Shown piece after piece: positions 45,649-54,816 of a stretch of 64,000 bases of DNA. How positions within the stretch are numbered: position 1 is the first letter of the stretch; each line of letters begins with the position of its first letter. Under the pieces are notes generated by a model. That model was not told the DNA's origin, searched no databases, and saw only the letters and a program-made list of their open reading frames with translations. The position numbers were made by a program, and so were the translations under genes. This stretch comes from Achromobacter kerstersii. GTDB taxonomy: Bacteria; Pseudomonadota; Gammaproteobacteria; Burkholderiales; Burkholderiaceae_B. The stretch is from positions 416,107 through 480,106 of the forward strand of contig NZ_CADIJQ010000004.1 of assembly GCF_902859595.1 (NCBI RefSeq). The letters are read 5' to 3'.

Positions 45649-48600
45649 TCAGACCTCCGAAGCGTTGAGGAAGGTGGCGTGGCCCGGATTGCTCTTCATG
45701 TGTTCAAACACTCTGCGCATAGGTGATTTCGTTCCAACTCTACGACCCCACATATCCGCGTCGCCAACAATGATTAGTCGTTCCTGAGCGCGCGAAACAG
45801 CCACGTTGCAGCGGTTCGGGATTCCCACGTGCCCTGGGGCGCCGTTGGGGTTGCTGCGCACCAAGGAAAGGATAACAATGGCGTTTTCCTTTCCTTGGTA
45901 AGAGTCGACCGTGTCGATGCGCACCAAGCGCTTGAACTTCGAATCGAAAGGACGGCGCGACCATGCCTGTTCAATCTGCCGCTTTTGCCCTGCATACGTG
46001 CAGATGACACCGATTGGTGTTTCATCATCAAGTTTTACCAGCGCCGTGATCAAGACCCTGTCCGCCGCCAACCTCTCAAGCACCGCGATGACGGCGTCAA
46101 CTTCGCTGCGATTGTGAATAGTAGTCTCGCCTTCCGGACGGAACTCGGAGTTCATGTTCGCGTTACTAGCATCCACCCAGACGAGGGGCTTGGACAACCA
46201 GGACAGTCCGAAGTCGGCCGGCTGCAGTGCCGACTTTCGCGCCTTGGAGGTTGCCAACCGGATGTTGCTTTGCTCGTAGAAGCACTCCGAAACCAAGTCG
46301 CAGATGGCACTGTCCATGCGGTATTGCTCGGTTAAACGCACGCCGATGGCCTGGCCATAAGTTGATGTAAAGGCGCGTTCGAAGTCGCTGCGCTGGAGTT
46401 CCTCGGACGAAATGTTCGGTTCGACGTCCGTGAGGTCGCTGAGCATTTGATCATCCATCATCGGCAGCAGTTGGAGATGATCGCCGACTAGGAGGATACG
46501 CTTGGCCATTTGGATAGGCACCGCCAACTCACCAGGCGTGCACCGGGCCGCTTCGTCAACGATTACCCAGTCGAACACCTGCGTCTCAATCTTGATGCGT
46601 GTCTGTCCGACACCGACGCAGGTCGCAGATACAATGCTGCGCGTTTTGGCTAAGAATTCTTCGAAGTTCCGCCCCGGGGATCCGAGCGAAGCCAGCCAGT
46701 CGTTGGTCAGTTTCAAGGCACGTTGAGCCGAGCTTGCGTCAGCCGGAGAAACGTTTGGATGTCTCTGGATCAGCGCGTCGACAAGCAGGTCGTAAGCCTG
46801 AAGCGGCGACACGTCGTCGATTCCTTGCCCGGCTACGGCCTTGAACGCCACCTCGAAGGCATCCCGGACTCTTGCTCGCTGCACGCGGTTGCGCTCGCGA
46901 TCAACGGCCAGTTGTCCTTCTTCCTCATCCAGTGCCTCATTCACTGTGCTCAAGCGCCGTGCGAGAGACCCTACCTTCTTGTCTATGTCGAACAGCTCGG
47001 ACGCAAAAGCCCGATCGACGCCGAGCGCCCTCGTGAGTTGGCCATACCTATTCTTGGCGGCGGCATCAAACTTGACTCGGTAGCTTTCCCTCAGTTCAGA
47101 TGTGAGAAAGGGGCGGATGCGGTCTGTGATGCCTTTGGAGCCGATGCGCAAAAGACTGGGCCGCGTCTCGCCGCGCTCCTTGTGCAGGCGGAGCAAGGAC
47201 TCAATTGCATTGTTGACAGCCTCATGCGATTGACTTGCAATTAGAACACGCTGGCCGCCTCCCTTTGAGATTAGCCAGTGGACGAAAGAAGCTATAAATC
47301 GGGTCTTGCCGGTTCCTGGGGGGCCCTGAAGCAGGCCTACCGGCCCCGAAGAGAGAAGGTGCCGGAACGCGTGTTGCTGGCCCGCATTGAGCCCATAGGC
47401 CGCAAGCTGATCATCGTCGATAGAAAGGTCGAAAGACTTCGGTGGGACGTTCTTATGCGGATCGAAGTACTCCACCAGTTCGCCGATAACCGAACGGCCG
47501 TCTAGGATGCGACGGACGGCCCGTGAGCGTCGCTCCATCGAGGTGTGCTCTCGGCGTTCTGCCAAACGGAGGCGATCTCCCTCCGAGATATTTCCGCGGT
47601 CGCACACGATTCCAATGACGCTCGGGAACGAGCTCGAAGCTAGGTCGACATAGCCAATCTTGCGATTGCCGGCGTACACGTCGATGGAGTCTTCCTCATC
47701 GAAGTCGAAATCCCGTCCTAGGTTCTCGTAAGCCAGCATTAAGGTCTGGCCCTTTTGAGCTATGACTTCGTTGACGGCGATCTCGACGCGAGATTCCTCT
47801 TCGATTTCGAGCAACTTCGTCCAGTGCCAGGTCACTTCGAACTGCGCAGGAGGTGCCGGGCGATCCAGCTCGGCGCAAAGCGTAGTGAATCGCTCATGGC
47901 TGCAGAGGTAGACGTAGAGTTCTTCAAATCCGCCGCTGCCCTCATCTTCAACCGTTAGTCTAATGGGGAGGTCACTATGCGCCGAGCGCGACTCGCGCTC
48001 AAGGCTCGTGAAGAAGGTCTTCCTGAAAAAGTGCTGTTGCAGTTCGTTTCCGGTTCCCTTCAAGATCAACTGAGCTTTTTCAGTCGTAAGATCGAACGTG
48101 ACCATCCCCGACTGATCGACGTAGCGCCGTACATACAGCTTGTCAACCTGCAAGAAACCATAGGTAGGATGCTCGGTCTTAAGATGAAACTCGATCACCT
48201 TAGCCGCCGTTAGCGCGTCCACGGCTTGCGACACCTTCGCCAAAGTATATTGAAGAGACTCAACAACCGGCTTCTTAAGTTCGGCGTCAAGCTCTGACCG
48301 AATCGCCTGAGCGGCATCGCCCGGATCCAGTGCAAGCAGCATCTGGGCTGCCTTCAAGGCAGCAAAGCGGTCGATCGCTGCTTGCGGCAGCACCTCCCAG
48401 TTTTCAGGAAGCATCGACGGCGTTCTTGCTGACCCGTCGCCGATCGGCGAGATGTCAAACGGATCAATAAGGCAGACCGTTCGATCGTCGATGTTCACCA
48501 GCACATTGGACGGAGAGATGTCTCCGTGCTCACAGCCGCGCTCGTGTAAAGAAGTGACAGTGCGCAGCAGATCGGCGGCGAGGTGCAATCCGATGTTCTC

Positions 48601-50355
48601 ACTTAGTGACCTGAGCTCTGCCAAAGGCGTCCCCTCGCTGCGTTCATAAACAACGAAGGCGCCCAGGGGGGAAAGACCTCTCGAAACAAATCGCGGGAGC
48701 CCCCTGAGGGGGGCGTCAATCAGCTGATCAACGCTCAACAGCAACTTCAGCAGCGCGCAGTCGCTCTGTACGGAACGGCCGCGCAACCATGACATCCAGA
48801 CCTTGACCATAATGGTCTCGGCTCCGTCAGTATGCGTGTAAACCTGTTTCTGGTTCGAGGATGAGACGACGCTGGACAGCGGCCACCGGACATATGGGAC
48901 GTCAATAGTCTCAAACCGGTCGAGCAGGGTCGCATCAAACCCACCAACCGGCCCGGCTTCGACAACGACTGCAAACTCGTCCATCAACTCTGCCGCGCTC
49001 GCATATCGAGATAGGGGGTCGGAGGCCAGCCCTCTTCGCACCCAGTTGTCAAGATTCTTGAGCTCCGGCGGCAGCGCTGCGACAGTTGACTCGATGTCTA
49101 GAGCATTTGGAACCATCCCGGTGAGTACGTGGGAGGCGAGGTGGGCGCAGCTGTAGACGTCCCTCTGCCGACCGGTGCTGGGGCTGCCACTGGCGTCTTC
49201 TGGTAAGAACCCCGCGTAGCCCCGCAAGTCCTTCAGCCAGTCCATCATCGTCGTCTTGTCCGGCAGCTGGCAGGACATGAAGCCGGTCAGCGCTAGGTCG
49301 CATTGGCCGCCTACCCAAATTGACCGAGGACCGATGTCTCGGTGAGTCACATTGACCCTGTGGAGCTCTGCAACCATGCTCAGCAAGCTTGTAACTATGG
49401 TGATGCGATCCGAAATACTCAGCATGTCCGCGTTGCGCACGATGTATTGGTCGAGCGGATACCAGCCTGGCGCAATTTGGCGTACTTCAAAATGTTCGGT
49501 CGAAATCTCCTCGTCAGGGGTGGCGACCTCCCGAAGCACGCGCTGACGACTAACAAGTTCGCTGCCGATGTCTTGCAGATAGGCAAACGCGTTTGTCTCG
49601 CGCATGGCAACAACCTTGCGCATCTCCGAGCTATTTAGGCCGACTGGCAGATTGTTGAACGACCAAGTTCGCACCATCGCCTTCAGACGCTTCTCGTCGC
49701 TTCGTTCAGCTAAGTGGTCGCGCCAGACCTGCTTCGGGTGCACGAAGATGTCCTTCTCCGTTACCGTGTAGCCCGCCCAGTCTGACTCGAGACGCTGGAA
49801 AAGCTGCGTGTTGTTGAAGATCCTGTCGAATTCCGCCTCGAGACTGCATGCCTTAGTAAGCGACACCTTGCCGCGCTTAACATACAAATGGCGCTTTGCA
49901 GGATCACCGATAGCAATTGCCTGCGTGAGGCTTAAGCATCGCGCCTGCTCATCCGGCGGAAGGTGCTCCGCATTGGCGGTACCCGTGAAGACGACGCGCG
50001 AGTCCACATAAAATGCCCCGGCGAGCGCGCTCTGCCCTTGAATTACAGACTTGAGCTTCTTAGCCTTTTCATCGACAAGGATGGCTGCAGATCGCTTGCG
50101 AGGGGCCTTGTCAACGAACCAACGGTCACCTTTGCAAGTGAGCTTGCCATTCCAGTCCTTGATCTCAAGGAGAAGAATGAGGTCGTCCATAACCACGACC
50201 GCATCAATCTCCATTGGAGATTGATTACGAGGAAAACAGTTCAAGGATACGTAAAGAAGCCAGCTCGGCGGAAATGCTTTAGATAAGGCATCGATGCCCT
50301 TGATTTCGCGAGGCATGATACCTGCGCTATTGAGATACCTGACTTTGCAGGCCAT
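45649..50355 (-). CDS. NERD nuclease-kinase-kinase-SF1 helicase fusion
   Basis: A 1568-residue protein. Residues 10-110 form a NERD nuclease-related domain (EIDAVVVMDDLILLLEIKDW). Residues 240-480 form a kinase-like domain with HRD at 338 (THRDIGPRSIWVG) but no clear DFG. Residues 520-750 form a second kinase-like domain with HGD at 610 (EHGDISPSNVLV) and IDPFD. Residues 985-1540 are an Upf1-like SF1 helicase with Walker A QGPPGTGKT (Lys1017), DEAA at about 1267-1270, GDHLQLLPM, EQYRM and VDSYQGKENAIVI. PglW proteins of Pgl/BREX-type systems combine NERD and kinase parts; adding a helicase is notable. The start at 50355 is chosen for GGAGAGAGG just upstream; a longer frame begins at 50439. 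Confidence 0.88.
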   Translation of the reverse strand: MACKVRYLNSAGIMPREIKGIDALSKAFPPSWLLYVSLNCFPRNQSPMEIDAVVVMDDLILLLEIKDWNGKLTCKGDRWFVDKAPRKRSAAILVDEKAKKLKSVIQGQSALAGAFYVDSRVVFTGTANAEHLPPDEQARCLSLTQAIAIGDPAKRHLYVKRGKVSLTKACSLEAEFDRIFNNTQLFQRLESDWAGYTVTEKDIFVHPKQVWRDHLAERSDEKRLKAMVRTWSFNNLPVGLNSSEMRKVVAMRETNAFAYLQDIGSELVSRQRVLREVATPDEEISTEHFEVRQIAPGWYPLDQYIVRNADMLSISDRITIVTSLLSMVAELHRVNVTHRDIGPRSIWVGGQCDLALTGFMSCQLPDKTTMMDWLKDLRGYAGFLPEDASGSPSTGRQRDVYSCAHLASHVLTGMVPNALDIESTVAALPPELKNLDNWVRRGLASDPLSRYASAAELMDEFAVVVEAGPVGGFDATLLDRFETIDVPYVRWPLSSVVSSSNQKQVYTHTDGAETIMVKVWMSWLRGRSVQSDCALLKLLLSVDQLIDAPLRGLPRFVSRGLSPLGAFVVYERSEGTPLAELRSLSENIGLHLAADLLRTVTSLHERGCEHGDISPSNVLVNIDDRTVCLIDPFDISPIGDGSARTPSMLPENWEVLPQAAIDRFAALKAAQMLLALDPGDAAQAIRSELDAELKKPVVESLQYTLAKVSQAVDALTAAKVIEFHLKTEHPTYGFLQVDKLYVRRYVDQSGMVTFDLTTEKAQLILKGTGNELQQHFFRKTFFTSLERESRSAHSDLPIRLTVEDEGSGGFEELYVYLCSHERFTTLCAELDRPAPPAQFEVTWHWTKLLEIEEESRVEIAVNEVIAQKGQTLMLAYENLGRDFDFDEEDSIDVYAGNRKIGYVDLASSSFPSVIGIVCDRGNISEGDRLRLAERREHTSMERRSRAVRRILDGRSVIGELVEYFDPHKNVPPKSFDLSIDDDQLAAYGLNAGQQHAFRHLLSSGPVGLLQGPPGTGKTRFIASFVHWLISKGGGQRVLIASQSHEAVNNAIESLLRLHKERGETRPSLLRIGSKGITDRIRPFLTSELRESYRVKFDAAAKNRYGQLTRALGVDRAFASELFDIDKKVGSLARRLSTVNEALDEEEGQLAVDRERNRVQRARVRDAFEVAFKAVAGQGIDDVSPLQAYDLLVDALIQRHPNVSPADASSAQRALKLTNDWLASLGSPGRNFEEFLAKTRSIVSATCVGVGQTRIKIETQVFDWVIVDEAARCTPGELAVPIQMAKRILLVGDHLQLLPMMDDQMLSDLTDVEPNISSEELQRSDFERAFTSTYGQAIGVRLTEQYRMDSAICDLVSECFYEQSNIRLATSKARKSALQPADFGLSWLSKPLVWVDASNANMNSEFRPEGETTIHNRSEVDAVIAVLERLAADRVLITALVKLDDETPIGVICTYAGQKRQIEQAWSRRPFDSKFKRLVRIDTVDSYQGKENAIVILSLVRSNPNGAPGHVGIPNRCNVAVSRAQERLIIVGDADMWGRRVGTKSPMRRVFEHMKSNPGHATFLNASEV

Positions 50356-50740
50356 TGCCTCTCTCCGGATTGATTGTTCGCTCGATCGACGAAGCCCCCC
50401 CAATGTTAATACATGATACTTATAGTAAGTAAAATGCATCTAAAATGGACTCTGCGTCCATGCGCCTCGAACTCGTGGTAAAGCCTCCGCCACCGGTGGG
50501 CAAGAAAGGCCGAGCGCCTTAGTTGCCAGTACCCCCCCGCGCGCATACAAGCGCCCCAGAGTCATCAACTATTGGCCTACGAGCAGAACGACGAGTGACC
50601 GAATGGGGCGGCGACTCCGCAGGGCCGTTAAACAATGGCCTTTTTCGGTATCTGAATCTCCCCTCCATCAATCCTCGAGCCTGACCGGCAACACGCAGCC
50701 TTATACGGCTTTCACACAGACGCGTCTAAGGTCAGGTCTT
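50356..50740. other. Intergenic upstream of the helicase operon
   Basis: It should hold the operon promoter. An AT-rich stretch (TACTTATAGTAAG, 50408-50430) is a candidate. No gene is supported before the left inverted repeat of the IS30-type element. Confidence 0.35.
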
Positions 50741-51975
50741 GGCTGTGCATTCAACCGGTCGTTGCAACACACTAGAGACTGCGCAAGCCGAAGAGGTGTT
50801 GCAAATGAAGCAGAGACCTCGAATCTACTACACCGAAAGTCAGAAGCTCGTGATGTGGGAGCGCTGGCGAAAGGGTGACTCGCTTCAGCAGATTGCTCAA
50901 CTATTTGACCGAAATCATTCGTCAATTCAGAGGATTCTTGCTGAGACGGGCGGTATTCAACCCGCGCCGCGCTGTCGATCTTGCCTAGCGTTGTCTTTGG
51001 CAGAGCGGGAAGAAATTTCTCGAGGCCTGGTCCGCGGTCAATCGATTCGCTCCATTGCCATAGGGCTCAGGCGTGCGCCCTCAACAATCAGCAGAGAGAT
51101 CAAGTGCAATGGAGGGCAGTCGGAATACCGCGCCAGCCAGGCCGATCAAGCGACGTGGGACAGGGCGCGTCGCCCAAAGCCCTGCAAACTAGCAGACAAT
51201 TGGCGTTTGGCGCAGTTAGTGGCGGAAAAGTTGGCTTTGCAATGGTCGCCAGAGCAAATCGCCGGTTGGCTGAAACGCGCCTATTGTGGGGACGAGGCCT
51301 GCCAAGTGTCGCACGAGACCATTTATCGGACCCTCTTTATCCAAGCGCGCGGAGCCTTGAAAAAGGAGCTCGTAGCGCATCTTCGACGTACCCGAGCCAT
51401 GCGCCGATCTGGCCACCATACGCAAAAGACGGATGACCATGGGCGGATCGTAAATGCGATCTCGATAAGCGAGCGCCCGGCCTCAGCGGAGGATCGAGCC
51501 GTACCAGGCCATTGGGAAGGCGACCTGCTCTTCGGAAGTTGTAATAGTCAGATCGCCACGCTGGTCGAAAGGCAGACGCGCTACCTCATGCTGATCAAGG
51601 TGGCGGCGAAGGACACCGAAACGGTCGTCAATGCGCTGATCAGGCATGCTCGGAGGTTGCCTCATGAGCTATACAAATCTCTGACGTGGGACCGAGGAAA
51701 GGAAATGGCTGCGCATAGCCGGTTCACTCTAGCCACAGATATACAAGTGTTCTTTTGCGATCCACAGAGTCCCTGGCAGCGTGGAACCAACGAAAATACC
51801 AATTGCCTCCTCAGGCAATATCTTCCCAAGGGCCTCGACCTCAGCGACTACTCGCAGAACAGACTAGATGCTATTGCTAGATGCTTGAACGAGCGTCCGC
51901 GAAAGACTCTGGGCTACGAAACGCCGGCCGAGCGATTTAACCAAGCTGTTGCAACGACCGGTTGAATACACAGCC
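50741..51975 (+). mobile_element. IS30 family insertion sequence, complete
   Basis: About 1.23 kb. The left end reads GGCTGTGCATTCAACCGGTC and continues GTTGCAACAC to 50770. The right end (51946-51975) read on the other strand gives GGCTGTGTATTCAACCGGTC and GTTGCAACAG, so the 30-base inverted repeats differ at only two positions. The transposase gene fills the element and its stop codon lies inside the right repeat. Short target duplications could not be confirmed by eye. Confidence 0.85.
50805..51965 (+). CDS. IS30 family transposase
   Basis: A 386-residue DDE transposase. The N-terminal helix-turn-helix reads GDSLQQIAQLFDRNHSSIQR; a second is RSIAIGLRRAPSTISREIKC. The catalytic acidic residues are in GHWEGDLLFG, LTWDRGKEM and SPWQRGTNENTNCLLRQYLP. 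I place the start at the ATG at 50805 (MKQRPRIYY); an upstream in-frame start at 50739 would lie outside the inverted repeat. The gene appears intact. Confidence 0.9.
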   Translation: MKQRPRIYYTESQKLVMWERWRKGDSLQQIAQLFDRNHSSIQRILAETGGIQPAPRCRSCLALSLAEREEISRGLVRGQSIRSIAIGLRRAPSTISREIKCNGGQSEYRASQADQATWDRARRPKPCKLADNWRLAQLVAEKLALQWSPEQIAGWLKRAYCGDEACQVSHETIYRTLFIQARGALKKELVAHLRRTRAMRRSGHHTQKTDDHGRIVNAISISERPASAEDRAVPGHWEGDLLFGSCNSQIATLVERQTRYLMLIKVAAKDTETVVNALIRHARRLPHELYKSLTWDRGKEMAAHSRFTLATDIQVFFCDPQSPWQRGTNENTNCLLRQYLPKGLDLSDYSQNRLDAIARCLNERPRKTLGYETPAERFNQAVATTG

Positions 51976-52584
51976 GAAAGCGGCCACTTGCCACAGGAGT
52001 CTTCCATACGAAGCACTGCGCTTCCTACTCCGACATTTTCCAATAGCCGAGTCCCTCGAGACGTCCATGTCTCCTCACCAATGCCCGTACGGGCATATCT
52101 CAAATCTGCCGGCTTAGACTGTCGAGCTAATTTAGTTGCGTTTATTGTGCAGTTCGCCTTTCTTCAACCCGCAGGCCGTCCATCCGCACAGAATAAGAGA
52201 AGATGTCCGAGCAATAGCAGGTGTTCCCCAAAAAAGCCAAAAGGCGAACTATATTCCCGCCCCTCAGGGTATGAGCGCTGAGAATAAAGTTCGCCTTTTT
52301 GTTTCGAGGGGCGAGCGCCCAAATCTTGTTCGCGCGAAGTTCGCCTTTCTTCAACGTCGGAAAGCAGGCGGGGATGGATTTATACAAAAGGTCGCCTGTT
52401 GCGAACCAGCATGACAACAATGAATTTCCTCGTTCGTGCAATGTTCTATCCGGAACGGGCTGGAGTTGGCGAAAAATCGGTGGCTGTGGCGCATGCAGGT
52501 GTTGAAATTTATTAAGCCTGGAATCGCGTTGCATGTAACATCAGCACAGCGTAAAACTGCATGTACGCGACCACGAGGCTAATC
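51976..52584. other. Intergenic with a short repeat cluster
   Basis: No gene is supported. It carries the GTTCGCCTTT repeats described separately, inside an AT-richer segment from about 52190 to 52310. Confidence 0.4.
52151..52355. repeat. Cluster of AGTTCGCCTTT repeats
   Basis: AGTTCGCCTTTCTTCAAC occurs at 52151-52168 and again, preceded by GA, at 52336-52355. A shorter AAGTTCGCCTTTTT is at 52287-52300 and the inverse AAAAGGCGAACT at 52239-52250. Four related sites in 205 bases, one inverted, suggest the binding sites of a transposase or regulator, or a small non-autonomous element of about 200 bases. Confidence 0.5.
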
Positions 52585-52809
52585 ATGGGGGCATCAATCA
52601 CCAACGCCCGAGTGCAAAAGCACAGGGATGCGCTACGCAGGGCGGGGTTGCGCCCTGTGCAAATCTGGGTGCCTGACACCCGGCGACCAGGGTTTGCCGA
52701 GGAATGCCGCAGCCAAAGCCTTGCGGTAGCCGAGTCGGACAAGGCGGACGAGCAATTAGAACGCCTGATGGACGAGGCCGTTGCCGAAGTGGATGGCTGG
52801 ATGGAATGA
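52585..52809 (+). CDS. MazE-type antitoxin (DUF3018), without toxin
   Basis: A 74-residue protein matching the DUF3018 antitoxin family found with MazF-type toxins: VQKHRDALRRAGLRPVQIWV, PDTRRPGFAEECRSQSLAV and a C-terminal EQLERLMDEAVAEVDGW. GAGG lies about 6 bases before the ATG at 52585; an in-frame start at 52561 is weaker. The MazF toxin gene that normally overlaps the stop codon is missing: the following frame encodes only a 29-residue peptide without MazF motifs. Confidence 0.82.
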   Translation: MGASITNARVQKHRDALRRAGLRPVQIWVPDTRRPGFAEECRSQSLAVAESDKADEQLERLMDEAVAEVDGWME

Positions 52810-53533
52810 TGGCGTATGAGAGTATGGGCGTGGCACCTGGCCCAGCCTGTCGCCTCAAGCTCTTGTTGTTAGCAATCGGTAACCGTGACTGTTAACATCT
52901 TGAGTTGTGCCCGCAACGTGCGCGCGCGCATCTACTTCTAGATGTACTCATGAGCATCGCCTTTATTGCTGCCGTCGTTGGGGTCGCAGTGTTCGCTTCG
53001 TTGATCGGGTATGTCAACATTCGGGAGCGGCTTATTGAGAATGGCGATTTGAAGCGTTGACCGCTTGACGCGTCCGCTATAGCTCCCCAAACAATAAGGG
53101 TGGAGTTTGGCGAGGTTAACCGACGCTGCAACTCGCTCCGAGGATGGTGGGCGTCTTTGCTCGGGGTCGGGTTGGACTTGACCGATGAGGGCGTAACGGT
53201 CAGTTGTCTATATTCGCGGGGGACATCCCTGACTGGTCGTGACCTCAATGCATGCCGTACAACCGCTGAGCCGTTTGTGGTTGGCCAGGGTAGTCGGTTC
53301 AAAGCCTGGATGCATCCCGGTTTCAGGGGCATCTCCGGTCCTGTACCGTTGCTTAGGTAAAGCGGAGCAGCTCACTCGTAAGCGCTGGCTCAGTACCAAG
53401 TTTGCTGCGACGTTGAGAGAGGACGTGCCCTGTCGGCGCAAGGTATATTCTGGGAACGAAGACGCCGGAGACCATACCGTCTTTGTCCGATTCGTCGCCA
53501 TTGTGGATGCGATTCATGTCGATGGGACTGCTT
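52810..53533. other. Gene-poor stretch after the antitoxin
   Basis: More than 700 bases. Apart from one possible 36-residue membrane peptide (52950-53060) I see only chance frames. No MazF-like sequence is detectable on either strand. Confidence 0.4.
52950..53060 (+). CDS. Possible 36-residue membrane peptide
   Basis: A short frame encoding MSIAFIAAVVGVAVFASLIG followed by a charged tail (YVNIRERLIENGDLKR). A single strong membrane helix with a charged cytoplasmic end is typical of real small membrane proteins, including type I toxins. There is no clear ribosome-binding site before the ATG, so it may be chance. Confidence 0.3.
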   Translation: MSIAFIAAVVGVAVFASLIGYVNIRERLIENGDLKR

Positions 53534-53827
53534 ATGAGAAAGAAAATTAATTCCACGCCCGGCATGAAGATGGTCGTTCGTTACTCGACCATTGCTAAGT
53601 CCACTTTGTCGAAGGTCGCGAAACTTCCAAACGACCGGGCAGAAGCACCCAGGTCAGCAGAGAGTACAGCCGCGCGCGCGGTTCGTATGCCTGTTCGGAT
53701 AAAAGTCCTTCAAATTCAGGTTCCCACCCACAATCCATATGACATCGGCACAGAAGAGACTCTGGCGGCGTTACGGCGGTCTGGCATTTTGACGAAGACC
53801 GGAAAGCTGGGCCGAACCTTCCGTTGA
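53534..53827 (+). CDS. Hypothetical basic protein
   Basis: A 97-residue, strongly basic protein starting MRKKINSTPGMKMVVRYSTI and ending GILTKTGKLGRTFR. A GGGA lies a few bases before the ATG at 53534, and an alternative start is the ATG at 53564. No family is recognised. Confidence 0.45.
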   Translation: MRKKINSTPGMKMVVRYSTIAKSTLSKVAKLPNDRAEAPRSAESTAARAVRMPVRIKVLQIQVPTHNPYDIGTEETLAALRRSGILTKTGKLGRTFR

Positions 53828-54402
53828 TCTGGTGTTTGGTGCGAGTCGACGGTAAGGCTGACGTTCGGCGTTAAGCCGAGCTACCGCCCCGGGGCGGCGT
53901 CTTCATTCTTTGCCAAGGCGACGAATCGCTGGGGTTTCACGTCGGTGTTGAACGGCTCGATCTACAACATGGATCGTTCGATCACACTTGCCGCCGTATT
54001 CCTGTTCGCCCTCGACTCTGAGTTTCAGGAGTTGCAACTGAACCCTCCGCCGATGCCCACGAGCCTCCTGCATTCGTTTGTTCCGTGCGCCATCTGATCC
54101 TCCCGTCGACCCGCATGACACCCTAACGCCGGACACGAACGGCACAAACCTGCTTCAGTACCCGGACCTACCTGAAGGTGCATCGGTAAGCGAAGGCTAA
54201 AACGACCTGCAAGCCAACGCAGCAAAATGCCTTGGGGCTGCCTTGCAGATGTACCCCGACGCGCGCCGCCTGGGCATCTACAACCCACAGGTTGACCGCC
54301 TACTGGATCTGGCGCACAGTTCAAAGCTGGAACCGATGGAGCCTGCATTTTGAGAATTGGGCCGCAGCTTGGACATTTCAATTGCCTAAATCGGGTGGCT
54401 CT
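53828..54402. other. Stretch with a possible gene remnant
   Basis: No intact gene. At 54201-54353 a frame of 50 residues ends YPDARRLGIYNPQVDRLLDL then AHSSKLEPMEPAF. It has a natural composition but lacks a start, so it may be the tail of a decayed gene. Confidence 0.35.
54201..54353 (+). pseudogene. Possible gene remnant upstream of the receiver protein
   Basis: A 50-codon open frame without an ATG/GTG start in a good context. It reads NDLQANAAKCLGAALQMYPD, RRLGIYNPQVDRLLDLAHSS, then KLEPMEPAF. The regular helix spacing is protein-like, but the family is unknown and a stop lies just upstream. Confidence 0.3.
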
Positions 54403-54816
54403 ATGCGTGTACTTATCGTTGACGATGATTCGGATACCGCCGAGCTGACGGCCGAATGCTTGATGGTGGATGGCGACGTCACCGTCCAGATCGCGCACAA
54501 CGGTGCCGCTGCACTTCGCGAGGTTGCCGAATTTTCGCCCGATGCGATTTTGCTGGATGTCGAGCTGTCTGATGCATCCGGCCTTGACCTCGCTTCCGAT
54601 CTAAAGACCCTACGCGGACTCGCCCGCATCATCGTATTCAGCGGGACCGTCCCCAGATCCGACTCCGGATATTTACCGCCGGGCGTGGACGCTTGGCTCG
54701 CCAAACCCGCGCACCTTGAGCAATTCAAGCCTGTATTTCAGGAAAGCCCGATTCCATCTAAAGGCGCATCAAAAGCCAAAGTTCGCCCCGCCAGCTATTG
54801 GCCCGACCAACTCTGA
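54403..54816 (+). CDS. Single-domain response regulator, atypical
   Basis: A 137-residue receiver protein. The acidic pocket is Asp7-Asp9 (LIVDDDSDTA), the phospho-acceptor Asp52 (LLDVELSDASG) and the conserved Lys near residue 105 (LAKPAHLE). The usual MPG after the acceptor Asp is replaced by ELSD, as in some lone receivers. No histidine kinase gene is adjacent, so its partner must be elsewhere, possibly the kinases at 6979 or 12446. The start at 54403 begins the domain exactly; the longer frame has no homology. Confidence 0.8.
   Translation: MRVLIVDDDSDTAELTAECLMVDGDVTVQIAHNGAAALREVAEFSPDAILLDVELSDASGLDLASDLKTLRGLARIIVFSGTVPRSDSGYLPPGVDAWLAKPAHLEQFKPVFQESPIPSKGASKAKVRPASYWPDQL

Noticed and set aside
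52806..52895. MazF toxin gene overlapping the antitoxin stop
   Set aside because: The frame encodes only 29 residues without the MazF start motif (basic N-terminus, G-D-I/V-V, P-R-P).
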